This document shows, in pieces, positions 47,311-55,499 of a stretch of DNA of 64,000 nucleotides (position 1 is the first letter of the stretch; every line of letters starts with the position of its first letter). The position numbers and the translations under genes were made by a program. This DNA comes from Paenibacillus baekrokdamisoli (GTDB taxonomy: Bacteria; Bacillota; Bacilli; Paenibacillales; Paenibacillaceae): the NCBI RefSeq assembly GCF_003945345.1, contig NZ_AP019308.1, positions 620,001 through 684,000 on the forward strand. The letters are read 5' to 3'. The notes under the pieces were generated by a model. That model saw only the letters and a list, made by a program, of their open reading frames with translations, was not told where the DNA came from and made no database searches.

Positions 47311-47493
47311 ATGATCATCAGGGTTGCCGTCGATGGACATGAGTTCCTGTCCGTATCTGCAGAAGCGCAACGTCATGAGCCAGATATGTCCAAAATTTTT
47401 CTCTCACAGGCAAATGAACTTACGATAACCTTGGAGGGAAATGAAACCCTATGGGATGTTGGATTTAGAGAGATGATATATTTCTGGAACTGA
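47311..47493 (+). pseudogene. C-terminal remnant of the interrupted VanZ gene
   Basis: Sixty codons starting IIRVAVDGHEFLSVSAEAQR and ending FREMIYFWN. Its base composition matches the 5' VanZ part and not the AT-rich gene between, and its content (a beta-rich extracellular end) would continue the frame that stops at 46349. There is no ribosome binding site at the ATG, so it is not an independent gene. Confidence 0.6.
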
Positions 47494-47517
47494 GCATCAG
47501 GGCAAGGAGGTATGACT

Positions 47518-48201
47518 ATGGAAATTTTAAAAATCGAGCATCTGTCTAAAATATACGGCAAAGGCGAATCGGCAGTGAAGGCGCTTGACGATGTTTCTTT
47601 CTCGGTTCAAAAAGGCGAATTTGTTGCGATTATCGGCCCGTCCGGATCGGGGAAATCGACGCTCCTCCATATGTTGGGCGGCGTGGATCGGCCGACTGGC
47701 GGTAAAGTTTATGTTGAGGATACGGATATGTATGCCTTGAACGAAACGCAGCTGGCCATCTTCAGGCGCAGGCAAATCGGCCTGATCTACCAGTTCTTCA
47801 ATCTGATTCCCGTCCTGACGGTAGAGGAGAATATGACGCTGCCGCTCTTGCTGGATAACCAAAAAGTAGATCAAAAGCAGTTGGATAGTCTTGTAAATAC
47901 GCTGAATTTGCAGCATCGATTAAATCACCTGCCGAATCAGCTATCCGGCGGACAACAGCAACGGGTCTCGATCGGCAGAGCACTCATCGGCAATCCTGCG
48001 ATCATGCTGGCCGACGAGCCGACCGGGAATCTGGACAGCAAGAATAGCAGCGAGATCGTCGACTTATTAAAAATGTTGAATAAAACCTATCAGCAGACGC
48101 TGATTGTTATTACGCACGACGAACGAATCGCCTTGCAAGCCGACAGGATTATTTCGATTGTAGACGGGAGGATTGCCAAAGACGAGGTGATCCGACGATG
48201 A
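47518..48201 (+). CDS. ABC transporter ATP-binding protein (MacB/LolD type)
   Basis: A 227-residue ATPase. Walker A GPSGSGKSTLLHMLGG, Q loop IGLIYQFFNLIPVL, signature LSGGQQQRVSIGRAL, Walker B IMLADEPTGNLDS and H-loop VITHDERIA are all intact. The ATG at 47518 is seven bases after AAGGAGG; the ATG two codons earlier is too close. Its stop overlaps the start of the permease gene, so the two subunits are translationally coupled. Confidence 0.95.
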   Translation: MEILKIEHLSKIYGKGESAVKALDDVSFSVQKGEFVAIIGPSGSGKSTLLHMLGGVDRPTGGKVYVEDTDMYALNETQLAIFRRRQIGLIYQFFNLIPVLTVEENMTLPLLLDNQKVDQKQLDSLVNTLNLQHRLNHLPNQLSGGQQQRVSIGRALIGNPAIMLADEPTGNLDSKNSSEIVDLLKMLNKTYQQTLIVITHDERIALQADRIISIVDGRIAKDEVIRR

Positions 48202-50786
48202 ACATTGTTAACACGCTAACCATCCGGCATCTGAAGCAGAACAAGAGAAGAACGCTCGTAACCATCATCGGCGTCATCATTTCGGTTGCCATGGTGACCG
48301 CCGTCGCTACGCTTGTGTTTTCCTTTTCGGATTTATTGATCAAGCAAGCTATCGCGGATACAGGGGAGTGGCATGTCCAATATCAAGATGTCTCCAAAGA
48401 ACAGCTTGCGGCGATACAGGGCGATGACGCAACCAAAACCGTCGCGATGGCAAGAGATCTTGGGTTTGCCCCACTAGAAGGGGGGCAAAATCCCAATAAG
48501 CCGTACTTGTTCATCAAGGCATATGACGCGCAAGGTTTCGCGCAATTTCAGGTTGAACTAAGCAAGGGGCGTCTTCCGCTTACGGACAAGGAAGTCGTTA
48601 TCTCCGAACCCGTTGCAATGAACGCCAAAGTGAAGTACGAAATCGGCGATCGTCTAACCCTTCGCGTCGGCGAACGATTCGAACAAGGGGGTGATCATCC
48701 CCTGGATCAGACCGAACCGCTGCGTAGGGAAGACGGCACAGTGAAGGAAACGTTGCAGCATATCAAGACAAGGGAGTATACGGTGGTAGGCATCATTAAG
48801 ACTCCCTTAGGGGAAACGGCCTGGTCCCCGGGGTATACAATCCTTAGCTATGTCGATGAAAATATCATCGGGGCAAACGATCGAGTCGATGCGTCGGTGG
48901 TGTTGCAGCGTGTCAATCCGTTCTTGTTCGCTCATGCGGAGGATTTGGCTGAGAAAAACCATATGGTGTCCGTCCAATATAATAACAGTTTGCTTCGTTA
49001 TTACGGCTTGTCCAAAAGCAGTGGCTCGTCGAGCATGATGTTCTTCTTATCGGCGATTATTATGGGGGTCATTATGATCGGCTCGGTGTCGCTGATCTAT
49101 AATGCTTTTGCGATATCCGTCTCGGAACGTTCCCGCCATTTAGGGATGCTGGCGAGCGTGGGGGCAACGAAAAGGCAGAAGCGTAATTCGGTGCTTTTTG
49201 AAGGTGTCGTCATTGGATTGATCAGCATTCCCATTGGCATCCTATGCGGTCTTGCCGGAATTGGGATCACTTTTTGGTTCATGAATTCCATGATTCAAGG
49301 GGCATTATGGACCAATGAAAAGTTGACGCTTATCGTCACGCCGTTATCGCTCTTAATTACTTGTGTTGTATCGCTGTTGACGATTTTCATTTCGTCGTAT
49401 CTCCCGGCGATCAGGGCATCCAAGGTATCCGCGATGGACGCGATTCGCCAGACTACCGACGTCAAGCTTACGGCCAAAGCCGTGAAAACGTCGAAGTTCA
49501 TTCGCAAGTTCTTCGGGATTGAAGCGGAGATTGGGCTGAAAAACTTAAAAAGGAACAAACGGAGATATCATGCCATCGTATTTTCGCTCGTCATCAGCAT
49601 TGTTTTGTTTTTGACGGTATCATTTTTTACGGCCGGCATGACACAATCCCTGGAACTGTCGCGGGAAGGCATCAAATATGATATTGAAGTGTTGCACGGC
49701 AACGGAAAAAGAATAGACGACCGGTTGATACAATCGATTGTATCCCTGGATGGCGTCACGGAATATAACGTGATTCGTGAGATGTATGGGAACGCTTGGG
49801 TCGATGCAGCGATCATCGCCGATGAATTGCAAGCGAAGGTGAAGAAGGACAAGAGCTTACTGCAAGACGGCAAATACCCTTACGATATTAAGATTCATGC
49901 ATTGGACGATTCGAGCCTGCAAGCCTATGCCAGAGCGGTCGGCGCAGATTACGCGCAGCTTACGGATCCGGATCATCCCGCCGCGATCGTGATGGATAGG
50001 ATCCATTACAAAGATATGGATACGGGGAAATACGTCCAGACGAAGGCCATCTATACGAAGGTCGGCCAACGTATCGAGGTAACGAACTTCTATAAAGAAA
50101 ATGGGAAAGAAACGAAGGCAAACGAAGTGACCGTTGCCGCGCTAACGGATCAAGCACCGATGGGGATGAGCCCGACAGGCGTAGGCGGGTTAAATATGAT
50201 CGTGTCGGAACGCGTCATGAATCGATTGGCAGACGACGATCTTGGTAACGTTCAGATGTACCTCCATTTGAAAAGCACGGAACCGCTGCGAACGCAGCAG
50301 GAAATCGAAGAGATGCATGAGACCGATCTTAATGTCTTCAATGTATATCAATCCAGAAAAAGCGAAGAACAACAGATTCTATTGATGTCCGTCTTCTCTT
50401 ATGGATTTATCGTATTGATTTCGGCGATTTCCATTGCGAACATTTTTAATACGATCTCGACGGGCATATCCCTTCGAAAACGAGAATTTGCGATGCTGAA
50501 ATCCGTTGGCATGACCCCAAAAGGCTTTGCGAAAATGATGAACTATGAAAGCATTTTTTATGGGGTCAAGTCGCTGCTCTTCGGGCTCCCCGTCAGTTTC
50601 GTCGTGATGTATCTGATCTATAGGGCATTTGCGAACAAATTTAGCTACGGGTTCACCCTCCCTTGGATGAGCATTCTTTCGGTCATTGTCGCCGTATTTG
50701 TCATTGTCGGTTCCGCCATGTTATATTCCGGCGCGAAAATAAAAAAGGAAAACATTATTGATGCATTAAAGCAAGAGAATATATGA
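48198..50786 (+). CDS. FtsX-type ABC transporter permease
   Basis: An 862-residue membrane protein. An N-terminal signal-anchor-like segment (about residues 20-45) precedes a large extracellular MacB-like region (about 50-270). Three membrane helices (about 280-410) of a first FtsX domain include LGMLASVGATKRQKRNSVLF; a second extracellular region follows (about 470-735), and the last three helices carry a second FtsX motif (EFAMLKSVGMTPKGFAKMMN). Two FtsX domains with large loops fit mechanotransmission-type transporters that remove antimicrobial peptides, but the size and layout differ from the ten-helix BceB. It is the last gene of the two-component/VanZ/ABC cluster. Confidence 0.9.
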   Translation: MNIVNTLTIRHLKQNKRRTLVTIIGVIISVAMVTAVATLVFSFSDLLIKQAIADTGEWHVQYQDVSKEQLAAIQGDDATKTVAMARDLGFAPLEGGQNPNKPYLFIKAYDAQGFAQFQVELSKGRLPLTDKEVVISEPVAMNAKVKYEIGDRLTLRVGERFEQGGDHPLDQTEPLRREDGTVKETLQHIKTREYTVVGIIKTPLGETAWSPGYTILSYVDENIIGANDRVDASVVLQRVNPFLFAHAEDLAEKNHMVSVQYNNSLLRYYGLSKSSGSSSMMFFLSAIIMGVIMIGSVSLIYNAFAISVSERSRHLGMLASVGATKRQKRNSVLFEGVVIGLISIPIGILCGLAGIGITFWFMNSMIQGALWTNEKLTLIVTPLSLLITCVVSLLTIFISSYLPAIRASKVSAMDAIRQTTDVKLTAKAVKTSKFIRKFFGIEAEIGLKNLKRNKRRYHAIVFSLVISIVLFLTVSFFTAGMTQSLELSREGIKYDIEVLHGNGKRIDDRLIQSIVSLDGVTEYNVIREMYGNAWVDAAIIADELQAKVKKDKSLLQDGKYPYDIKIHALDDSSLQAYARAVGADYAQLTDPDHPAAIVMDRIHYKDMDTGKYVQTKAIYTKVGQRIEVTNFYKENGKETKANEVTVAALTDQAPMGMSPTGVGGLNMIVSERVMNRLADDDLGNVQMYLHLKSTEPLRTQQEIEEMHETDLNVFNVYQSRKSEEQQILLMSVFSYGFIVLISAISIANIFNTISTGISLRKREFAMLKSVGMTPKGFAKMMNYESIFYGVKSLLFGLPVSFVVMYLIYRAFANKFSYGFTLPWMSILSVIVAVFVIVGSAMLYSGAKIKKENIIDALKQENI

Positions 50787-50795
50787 TAGGCCATC

Positions 50796-50822
50796 GCCCC
50801 TGACTTGGTTGAAGTCAGGGCT
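50796..50822 (+). terminator. Terminator-like hairpin after the ABC operon
   Basis: GCCCCTGACTT and AAGTCAGGGC form a nine- to ten-base stem with loop GGTTG. The following TTGCTTCG is only weakly T-rich. Confidence 0.6.
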
Positions 50823-50913
50823 TGCTTCGTTTAGGGGGCTCAACGAGCCGCACCCCATCTATTGCACACGTTTAAGAAAAAGAGATTCAGGCTAAAGGGA
50901 TCTTCGGGTAGTT

Positions 50914-51046
50914 TTCGCCGATAGACCCGTTAAGGTGAGCCTTATCATAAATGAGGCAAATTTTATTTGGGGGAAACAACGGGGTTTATCATAACCAAAA
51001 CATGAACGTTTATATTGAATCATTTTTGGTATAATATTTGGTAGAT
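50914..51046 (+). repeat. 133-bp direct repeat, copy 1
   Basis: Begins TTCGCCGATAG and ends GGTAGAT; it includes TTATCATAAATGAGGCAAAT and GGTATAATAT (a -10-like box). It recurs in the same orientation at 53109-53242 with about 90 percent identity by eye. It is non-coding. Confidence 0.85.
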
Positions 51047-51300
51047 TCGGAGTGGAATTTGATAAGCTATAAGTCAGCATAGTGAACGCAAGTGAGAAAT
51101 GATGTGGTGCAAAAAACTTGATGATACCTTACCCCGCAACTTACTCTTTTGGTGGGTGCAGGATATTCCGCGCACTTGGACCGCAGGGAGGGGCTTATCG
51201 AGGTTGGGGTTTGCGTTATTTGGGTGATACGGTGAACCCTACCGCAAATGACGGAAAGCGTTTGTTATGCATGAGTTTTGTCCAATTTTTATGCCAAAAG
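51047..51300. other. Intergenic region, no gene recognised
   Basis: About 250 bp between the repeat and the terminator. A 66-codon open stretch at 51118 has no ribosome binding site and reads like a chance frame. Confidence 0.35.
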
Positions 51301-51331
51301 AAAAGGAGCAGCACTTAAGCGGCTCCTTTTC
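51301..51331. terminator. Bidirectional terminator
   Basis: AAAAGGAGC pairs with GCTCCTTTT around an 11-base loop, with T-runs on both strands. It lies 43 bp after the minus-strand DsbA/YjbH-like gene and can serve that gene. Confidence 0.8.
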
Positions 51332-51373
51332 TTTTGATTTCACTTTCATTAATTTTCAAGGTTTTCTTCATTA

Positions 51374-52324
51374 TTATTTCGTGATTGTAAAATAGGATTC
51401 CCCTAGAAGTTCCTTCACTTGATAACTGCTTGGTGAAAGTTCTTTTTCAACAAAAGTGTTGATTTCCGACTTTTCAATATCATACATAACTTCAATTTCT
51501 TTAGAAAATAATAGCTTTTCTTTTTCAAGCAAGTTAGAAAGGGATGGTTGTTGTTTTGGTTGTATTTCTTCCGTATTTAGAATTTGCTGTAGGCCCTCAA
51601 CATAGGACTCAAACGGACGACTACCTACGATTTTAAATCCTTTATTTTTCTTGTTGATCATAATGATCGTCGGGAAACCTCTAGCTCCAAGGCTTCTAGC
51701 GAGACTAAAATCTTCATTCAATAATTGTTGGCCGGTTTGTTGTTCGGCATCTTTTACAATAGCTTCTCCATCAAGTCCAAGCTGATTTACGATGTCTATC
51801 ATGATGGATTCATCGGCGATATTTCGATTAAATGCGAACAGAGCTTCTCGTGATCGTCTTAAGTAATCATAGGCTAATGCATCGTTATAATTTTTCTGAA
51901 TCACTTTAAATACACGAGAAGGCGGGAAGGAGGATTGGACCGGATTGTCGAGCATCAGTGAACCGTCAATCGGCATGCGAGAATATTCTCCAACCTCTCT
52001 CCAGTGGCCGAAGACGTCAGCAGGTCCTGATATTCCGTTACGTGGGTCGACAGGCTCATCACTCCATTTTTCCAGCAATCCACCCATAACCGTATGAAAG
52101 TTGAAATAATGTCCATACTGCTCTTTAAAACGACGAAGAACAGGATCAAGCGCCCAGCAGTGAGAGCAAATTGGATCCGTTACATAATACACTTCAATGG
52201 ATTTTTGGGGTTGATTAAAATCGATCATCTCCATTTCTTCCTCCCCAGCTACTCCACATACACCTGTTTCTAAATCACAAATCATATGATTATCGTTCGC
52301 CATTCGTTTATCCTCATTTACCAT
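51374..52324 (-). CDS. YjbH/SpxH-type DsbA-family protein
   Basis: A 316-residue protein of the thioredoxin-fold DsbA/FrnE group. The redox motif is in VTDPICSHCWALDPVLRRF (CSHC). The second thioredoxin-fold part has FSLARSLGARGFPTIIMINK with the cis-Pro. An extra N-terminal segment contains MICDLETGVCGV, two Cys that could bind zinc, as the N-terminal His/Cys region does in B. subtilis YjbH. YjbH adapts Spx to ClpXP for degradation; the length and motif order support this but do not prove it. There is no signal peptide, so it is cytosolic. It is divergent from the TetR gene at 52.5 kb. Confidence 0.75.
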   Translation of the reverse strand: MVNEDKRMANDNHMICDLETGVCGVAGEEEMEMIDFNQPQKSIEVYYVTDPICSHCWALDPVLRRFKEQYGHYFNFHTVMGGLLEKWSDEPVDPRNGISGPADVFGHWREVGEYSRMPIDGSLMLDNPVQSSFPPSRVFKVIQKNYNDALAYDYLRRSREALFAFNRNIADESIMIDIVNQLGLDGEAIVKDAEQQTGQQLLNEDFSLARSLGARGFPTIIMINKKNKGFKIVGSRPFESYVEGLQQILNTEEIQPKQQPSLSNLLEKEKLLFSKEIEVMYDIEKSEINTFVEKELSPSSYQVKELLGESYFTITK

Positions 52325-52495
52325 GATTGTTGCCTCCTTGAAGTGTCATAAACAAGCGTTACTAGAAACTTTGCTTCGCTTTGTTTTACAATCAAATTCT
52401 AGCCATAATTAATCGATCGGAACACCAATAGATCATTCCATTTGTCGTTTATGCAACACATTGATACAATTGTTTAAAAAGTGGAGGGACATGAT

Positions 52496-53056
52496 ATGAC
52501 TCAATCAAAGACAGATCCCCGAATTTTAAGAACTCGTAAGTTAATCATGGACTCTTTTATTGAACTTTCAGGGAAAAAAGAATTCAAGGATATTACCGTT
52601 AAGGATATTACGACAGAGGCTAATATTAATCGCGCAACGTTCTATTATCACTTTGAAGATATATATGACTTGTTGGACAAGGTATTATCGGAAGTTTTAT
52701 TGATAAATTTGAATGCCATAGACTTCGAGAGAAGGGAACTAAATGAAGCATCGATTATTGATATCTTCGTGGCCATAACGGATTTTCAAAGAGCGTTATC
52801 CAGTCGGTGTCATAGAGGATATGATGAGACCATAGCCCGTATTATTAGGGAACAACTTGAAATCATTTTCTATGGAATGTTGCGAAAACAACATACAACA
52901 GAAGAGGATGAATCTCTAAAAATTACAGCTGTCATTTTAAGTTGGGGCGTTTATGGTGCTTCTGTGGAGTGGAGGAGAAATCGTAAGGAATTATCGCCGG
53001 AAGAATTTATCAAGTCGGCCATTCCTTTTCTGATGTCTGGGATTGAACACGTTTGA
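52496..53056 (+). CDS. TetR-family regulator
   Basis: A 186-residue protein. TVKDITTEANINRATFYYHF (about residues 36-55) is the recognition helix region, and the C-terminal helical domain resembles the DhaS/TetR_C group. The ATG at 52496 follows GGAGGGACATGAT. It is divergent from the YjbH-like gene, with about 170 bp between, and may control it (inference). The pair sits between the two 133-bp repeats. Confidence 0.88.
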   Translation: MTQSKTDPRILRTRKLIMDSFIELSGKKEFKDITVKDITTEANINRATFYYHFEDIYDLLDKVLSEVLLINLNAIDFERRELNEASIIDIFVAITDFQRALSSRCHRGYDETIARIIREQLEIIFYGMLRKQHTTEEDESLKITAVILSWGVYGASVEWRRNRKELSPEEFIKSAIPFLMSGIEHV

Positions 53057-53108
53057 GACTTTGTTGCCTCCACGAGACTCCATGGAACTCTCGAGGGTAC
53101 CCTTTGAT

Positions 53109-53242
53109 TTCGCCGATAGCTCCGTTACGGTGAATCTTATCATAAATGAGGCAAATTTTATTTGGGGGAATCAACGGGGTTTATCATATCCAAAACGTGA
53201 ACGTTTATATTGAATCATTTTTGGTATAATATATTGGTAGAT
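53109..53242 (+). repeat. 133-bp direct repeat, copy 2
   Basis: Second copy of the element at 50914-51046. Its promoter-like end (GGTATAATATATTGG) lies about 50 bp before the next gene and may drive it. Confidence 0.85.
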
Positions 53243-53296
53243 AAAGAAGATTAATTTATGTTGTTGGGGAATAATGAGAGAAAACGAGGGATGAAA

Positions 53297-53758
53297 ATGT
53301 CGTATATCGTTGATTTTAAAAATGTGTCTACGGTAGGTTTAGAGTCTTCACCTGTAGCAGAAGCGCTTGCTGGTTTACGTGCCAATGAAGCCCGTTACTT
53401 TATGAACAAATACAAACATGAATTTACGGTTGTTCCAGCTAGCGAAAGTCAGGAGAATCTTGATTATGTGAACCGCATTTTGAAAGAACGTGATATTACG
53501 TTTGCGGCCAAACCTTTAGAAACGTCGCGTTTTCAAGTGGAAAACATCCAATTTACCTACGTATTTTATGAGGATGGTCTTGGGATCAATGTCATGTATA
53601 CGGTTGATGACCCTAAGAAGCGGGCTGTTGGTTTTAAGCTTTCTGAGGGGATGGAGGTACCAAAGGAGTTAGAAGGGAAGTTTAAGTTTGCTAGGCAGAA
53701 GTCTAAACTAGCTGGAACAATTCGGGGCTCGTTTTTTGTTATTAAAAGAGAATATTAA
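53297..53758 (+). CDS. Conserved-looking protein of unknown function
   Basis: A 153-residue soluble protein beginning SYIVDFKNVSTVGLESSPVA. The mixed alpha/beta pattern and segments such as ENIQFTYVFYEDGLGINVMY show no known motif. The ATG at 53297 follows GAGGG. It is downstream of repeat copy 2, which supplies a -10-like box. I do not recognise the family. Confidence 0.65.
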   Translation: MSYIVDFKNVSTVGLESSPVAEALAGLRANEARYFMNKYKHEFTVVPASESQENLDYVNRILKERDITFAAKPLETSRFQVENIQFTYVFYEDGLGINVMYTVDDPKKRAVGFKLSEGMEVPKELEGKFKFARQKSKLAGTIRGSFFVIKREY

Positions 53759-53794
53759 AGTAAGCAAAAGTGCGATTTGGAGGAATCGATCCAC

Positions 53795-53926
53795 TTGTTC
53801 TATTTGCAAAAAAGATGCGAAATCAAAGAATGGGCCATCCTGCAAAAGGATGGTCCTAAATCTTGCCGTTACAGACAGCACGGAGATGCGTATCGCGCAT
53901 GCTGGTACAGCAAAGAGTTGAGTTAA
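53795..53926 (+). CDS. Possible small Cys-containing protein
   Basis: Forty-three codons (FYLQKRCEIKEWAILQKDGP, then SCRYRQHGDAYRACWYSKEL) from a TTG eleven bases after GGAGG. The composition looks protein-like, with three Cys and many aromatic residues, but an overlapping frame is also open. It could be a real small protein or a gene remnant. Confidence 0.3.
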   Translation: MFYLQKRCEIKEWAILQKDGPKSCRYRQHGDAYRACWYSKELS

Positions 53927-53968
53927 AAGTTGAAGCAGCAATGCTAAAAGTGACAGTAGGTACGTAGG

Positions 53969-54092
53969 TCACAGCACTCGAATCTTGTGAAGTGCTGTGT
54001 GTCGGTAGTGAGAAAGCATTGATATAACGCCACATTTACCTGAATGTAATATCTCATTATACCCAAGTGGACACATCGCTTGGGCTTTTAGT
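53969..54092 (+). repeat. Hairpin-plus-terminator repeat, copy 1
   Basis: Hairpin CACAGCACT...AGTGCTGTG (53969-53999), then GTGTCGGTAGTGAGAAAGC-type sequence, then a terminator (CCCAAG...CTTGGGCTTTT). A diverged copy of the same order lies at 56927-57036. It is non-coding. Confidence 0.6.
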
Positions 54093-54426
54093 TTCTTGAA
54101 AGACTTGGTTAAAGTTTATGTTGATTTCTTGCTAAGCAGGATAGTTTAAAATCAACTACGGTGAACCATACCACAAGTGATGGTACACACGATTAGGAAT
54201 GAAATTGTGCTTGATAGTAGCTATATCTGTAGATTAAACACATAATATCCCTTTTTAATCCATTTAAATTGGACGCTAAGGATATCTACAAGTTACATGG
54301 AATAAAAACCCTACTTTTAAAAATATAAAAACTCCTAATTTAATTCATGCTTGGTGGATGATTTGTCTCCATTGCTACACATACCTTAAAAGACAATCTA
54401 TGAGGTCTTATGGTATTGCCCTCCTA

Positions 54427-54738
54427 AAAAACACCTAACAAAAATAAAATTATCTCTTATTAGGTGTTTCCATTTAAAGATGGAATTTTGCTTATTTGCA
54501 TAGTAGAGATACCTTTTCAATTGATTATCTGTCAAAATCAAACGTTCAAGAAACCCCGCACTTAATATTTCGTCTGCATTTTTTAAACGTTCTATTGTGA
54601 TAATTTTTACTTGTGGTAAATCGCATAAATGTTTAATAGAATGATCGTGCATCTATATACCTCGCTAACCTGTTTGATGGTATTCTCAAGTTTAGCGGAT
54701 ACAGATGTTTTTTTGTACGCATTTTTTAACGAGAACAT
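54427..54738 (-). pseudogene. Probably frameshifted small minus-strand gene
   Basis: One minus-strand frame reads MFSLKNAYKKTSVSAKLENT and continues to VSEVYR (54738 down to about 54650). The adjacent frame then reads HDHSIKHLCDLPQVKIITIE and continues to NQLKRYLYYANKQNSIFKWK (to about 54470). A perfect AAACACCTAA...TTAGGTGTTT terminator (54472-54427) overlaps the end of the second frame, where TAATAA in a third frame would make a natural stop. The pieces fit one short gene broken by small indels. No family is recognised. Confidence 0.35.
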
Positions 54739-54815
54739 ATGTTTGTTTTTTCCTTTTCTTTTGAGCAAATATTTTGTATGATAAAAGAGACGTGAATGAT
54801 AGAGGAGGAGTTTGG

Positions 54816-55283
54816 ATGTATCGACAAGTGGATGATTTTTTAAAGGAATGGGCAGTGGCTGTGAAAGGGACATTGCAAGTATTACAAGCCGTAACAGATG
54901 ACAAATTAGGACAAAGTATTTTGGAAGGGCATAGTACACTAGGTTGGTTAGGCTGGCATTTAGTAGAAACAACAGGTTATTTTAGTCATTTAGCAGGTTT
55001 AACTGTACCAATGATTGGTCAAGATGAACCAGTTCCAGCGACAGCAAGAGAAATTGTAGCAGCTTACGAAAAAGCAGCAGAGGCGGTCAAGGAAGAGGTA
55101 GCCAAGCTATCAAATGAGGACTTGCTAACAGAAACAGGCTTAGAAAGTCTTGCAACAAAAGGCGCATTATTACGTTTCTTAATTGACCACCAAACACATC
55201 ACCGCGGCCAAATGATGGTGCTATTACGTCAAGCAGGCTTACCAGTACCTCCTGTGATGGGTCCAACAAAAGAAATGCAATAA
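54816..55283 (+). CDS. DinB-family protein
   Basis: A 155-residue four-helix-bundle protein. The metal-binding histidines lie in STLGWLGWHLVETTGYFSHL (about residues 38-57) and in LIDHQTHHRGQMMVLLRQAG (about 121-140), which is the DinB/YfiT pattern. The ATG at 54816 follows GAGGAGG. DinB proteins in Bacillales are often DNA-damage-inducible or thiol-transferase-like enzymes of unknown substrate. A single gene. Confidence 0.85.
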   Translation: MYRQVDDFLKEWAVAVKGTLQVLQAVTDDKLGQSILEGHSTLGWLGWHLVETTGYFSHLAGLTVPMIGQDEPVPATAREIVAAYEKAAEAVKEEVAKLSNEDLLTETGLESLATKGALLRFLIDHQTHHRGQMMVLLRQAGLPVPPVMGPTKEMQ

Positions 55284-55499
55284 CGAATAGATGTCTTCCT
55301 TGGTAGTGACTCCTTAAAGTTAGAGTTTTTAATATGCGGCTGATTGGTTGGTTTGAGTTCGGTATTGCATTGGACTCAGCCAGTCAATAAAAAGTACAAG
55401 AAACACCCTCAGCGAGTACGTGAACAAATTCCCCTTCACGCCTTCGTTTTTATTTTCCCCTCGATCCTCCACTGTACTAAACTAGAGGTAGGTGCGAAC

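Noticed and set aside
43806..50786. Complete BceRS-BceAB bacitracin module
   Set aside because: The permease has two FtsX domains and 862 residues instead of the ten-helix, roughly 650-residue BceB form, so the name would be misleading.
51118..51318. 66-codon open frame after the first 133-bp repeat
   Set aside because: No ribosome binding site, atypical composition and overlap with a terminator region.
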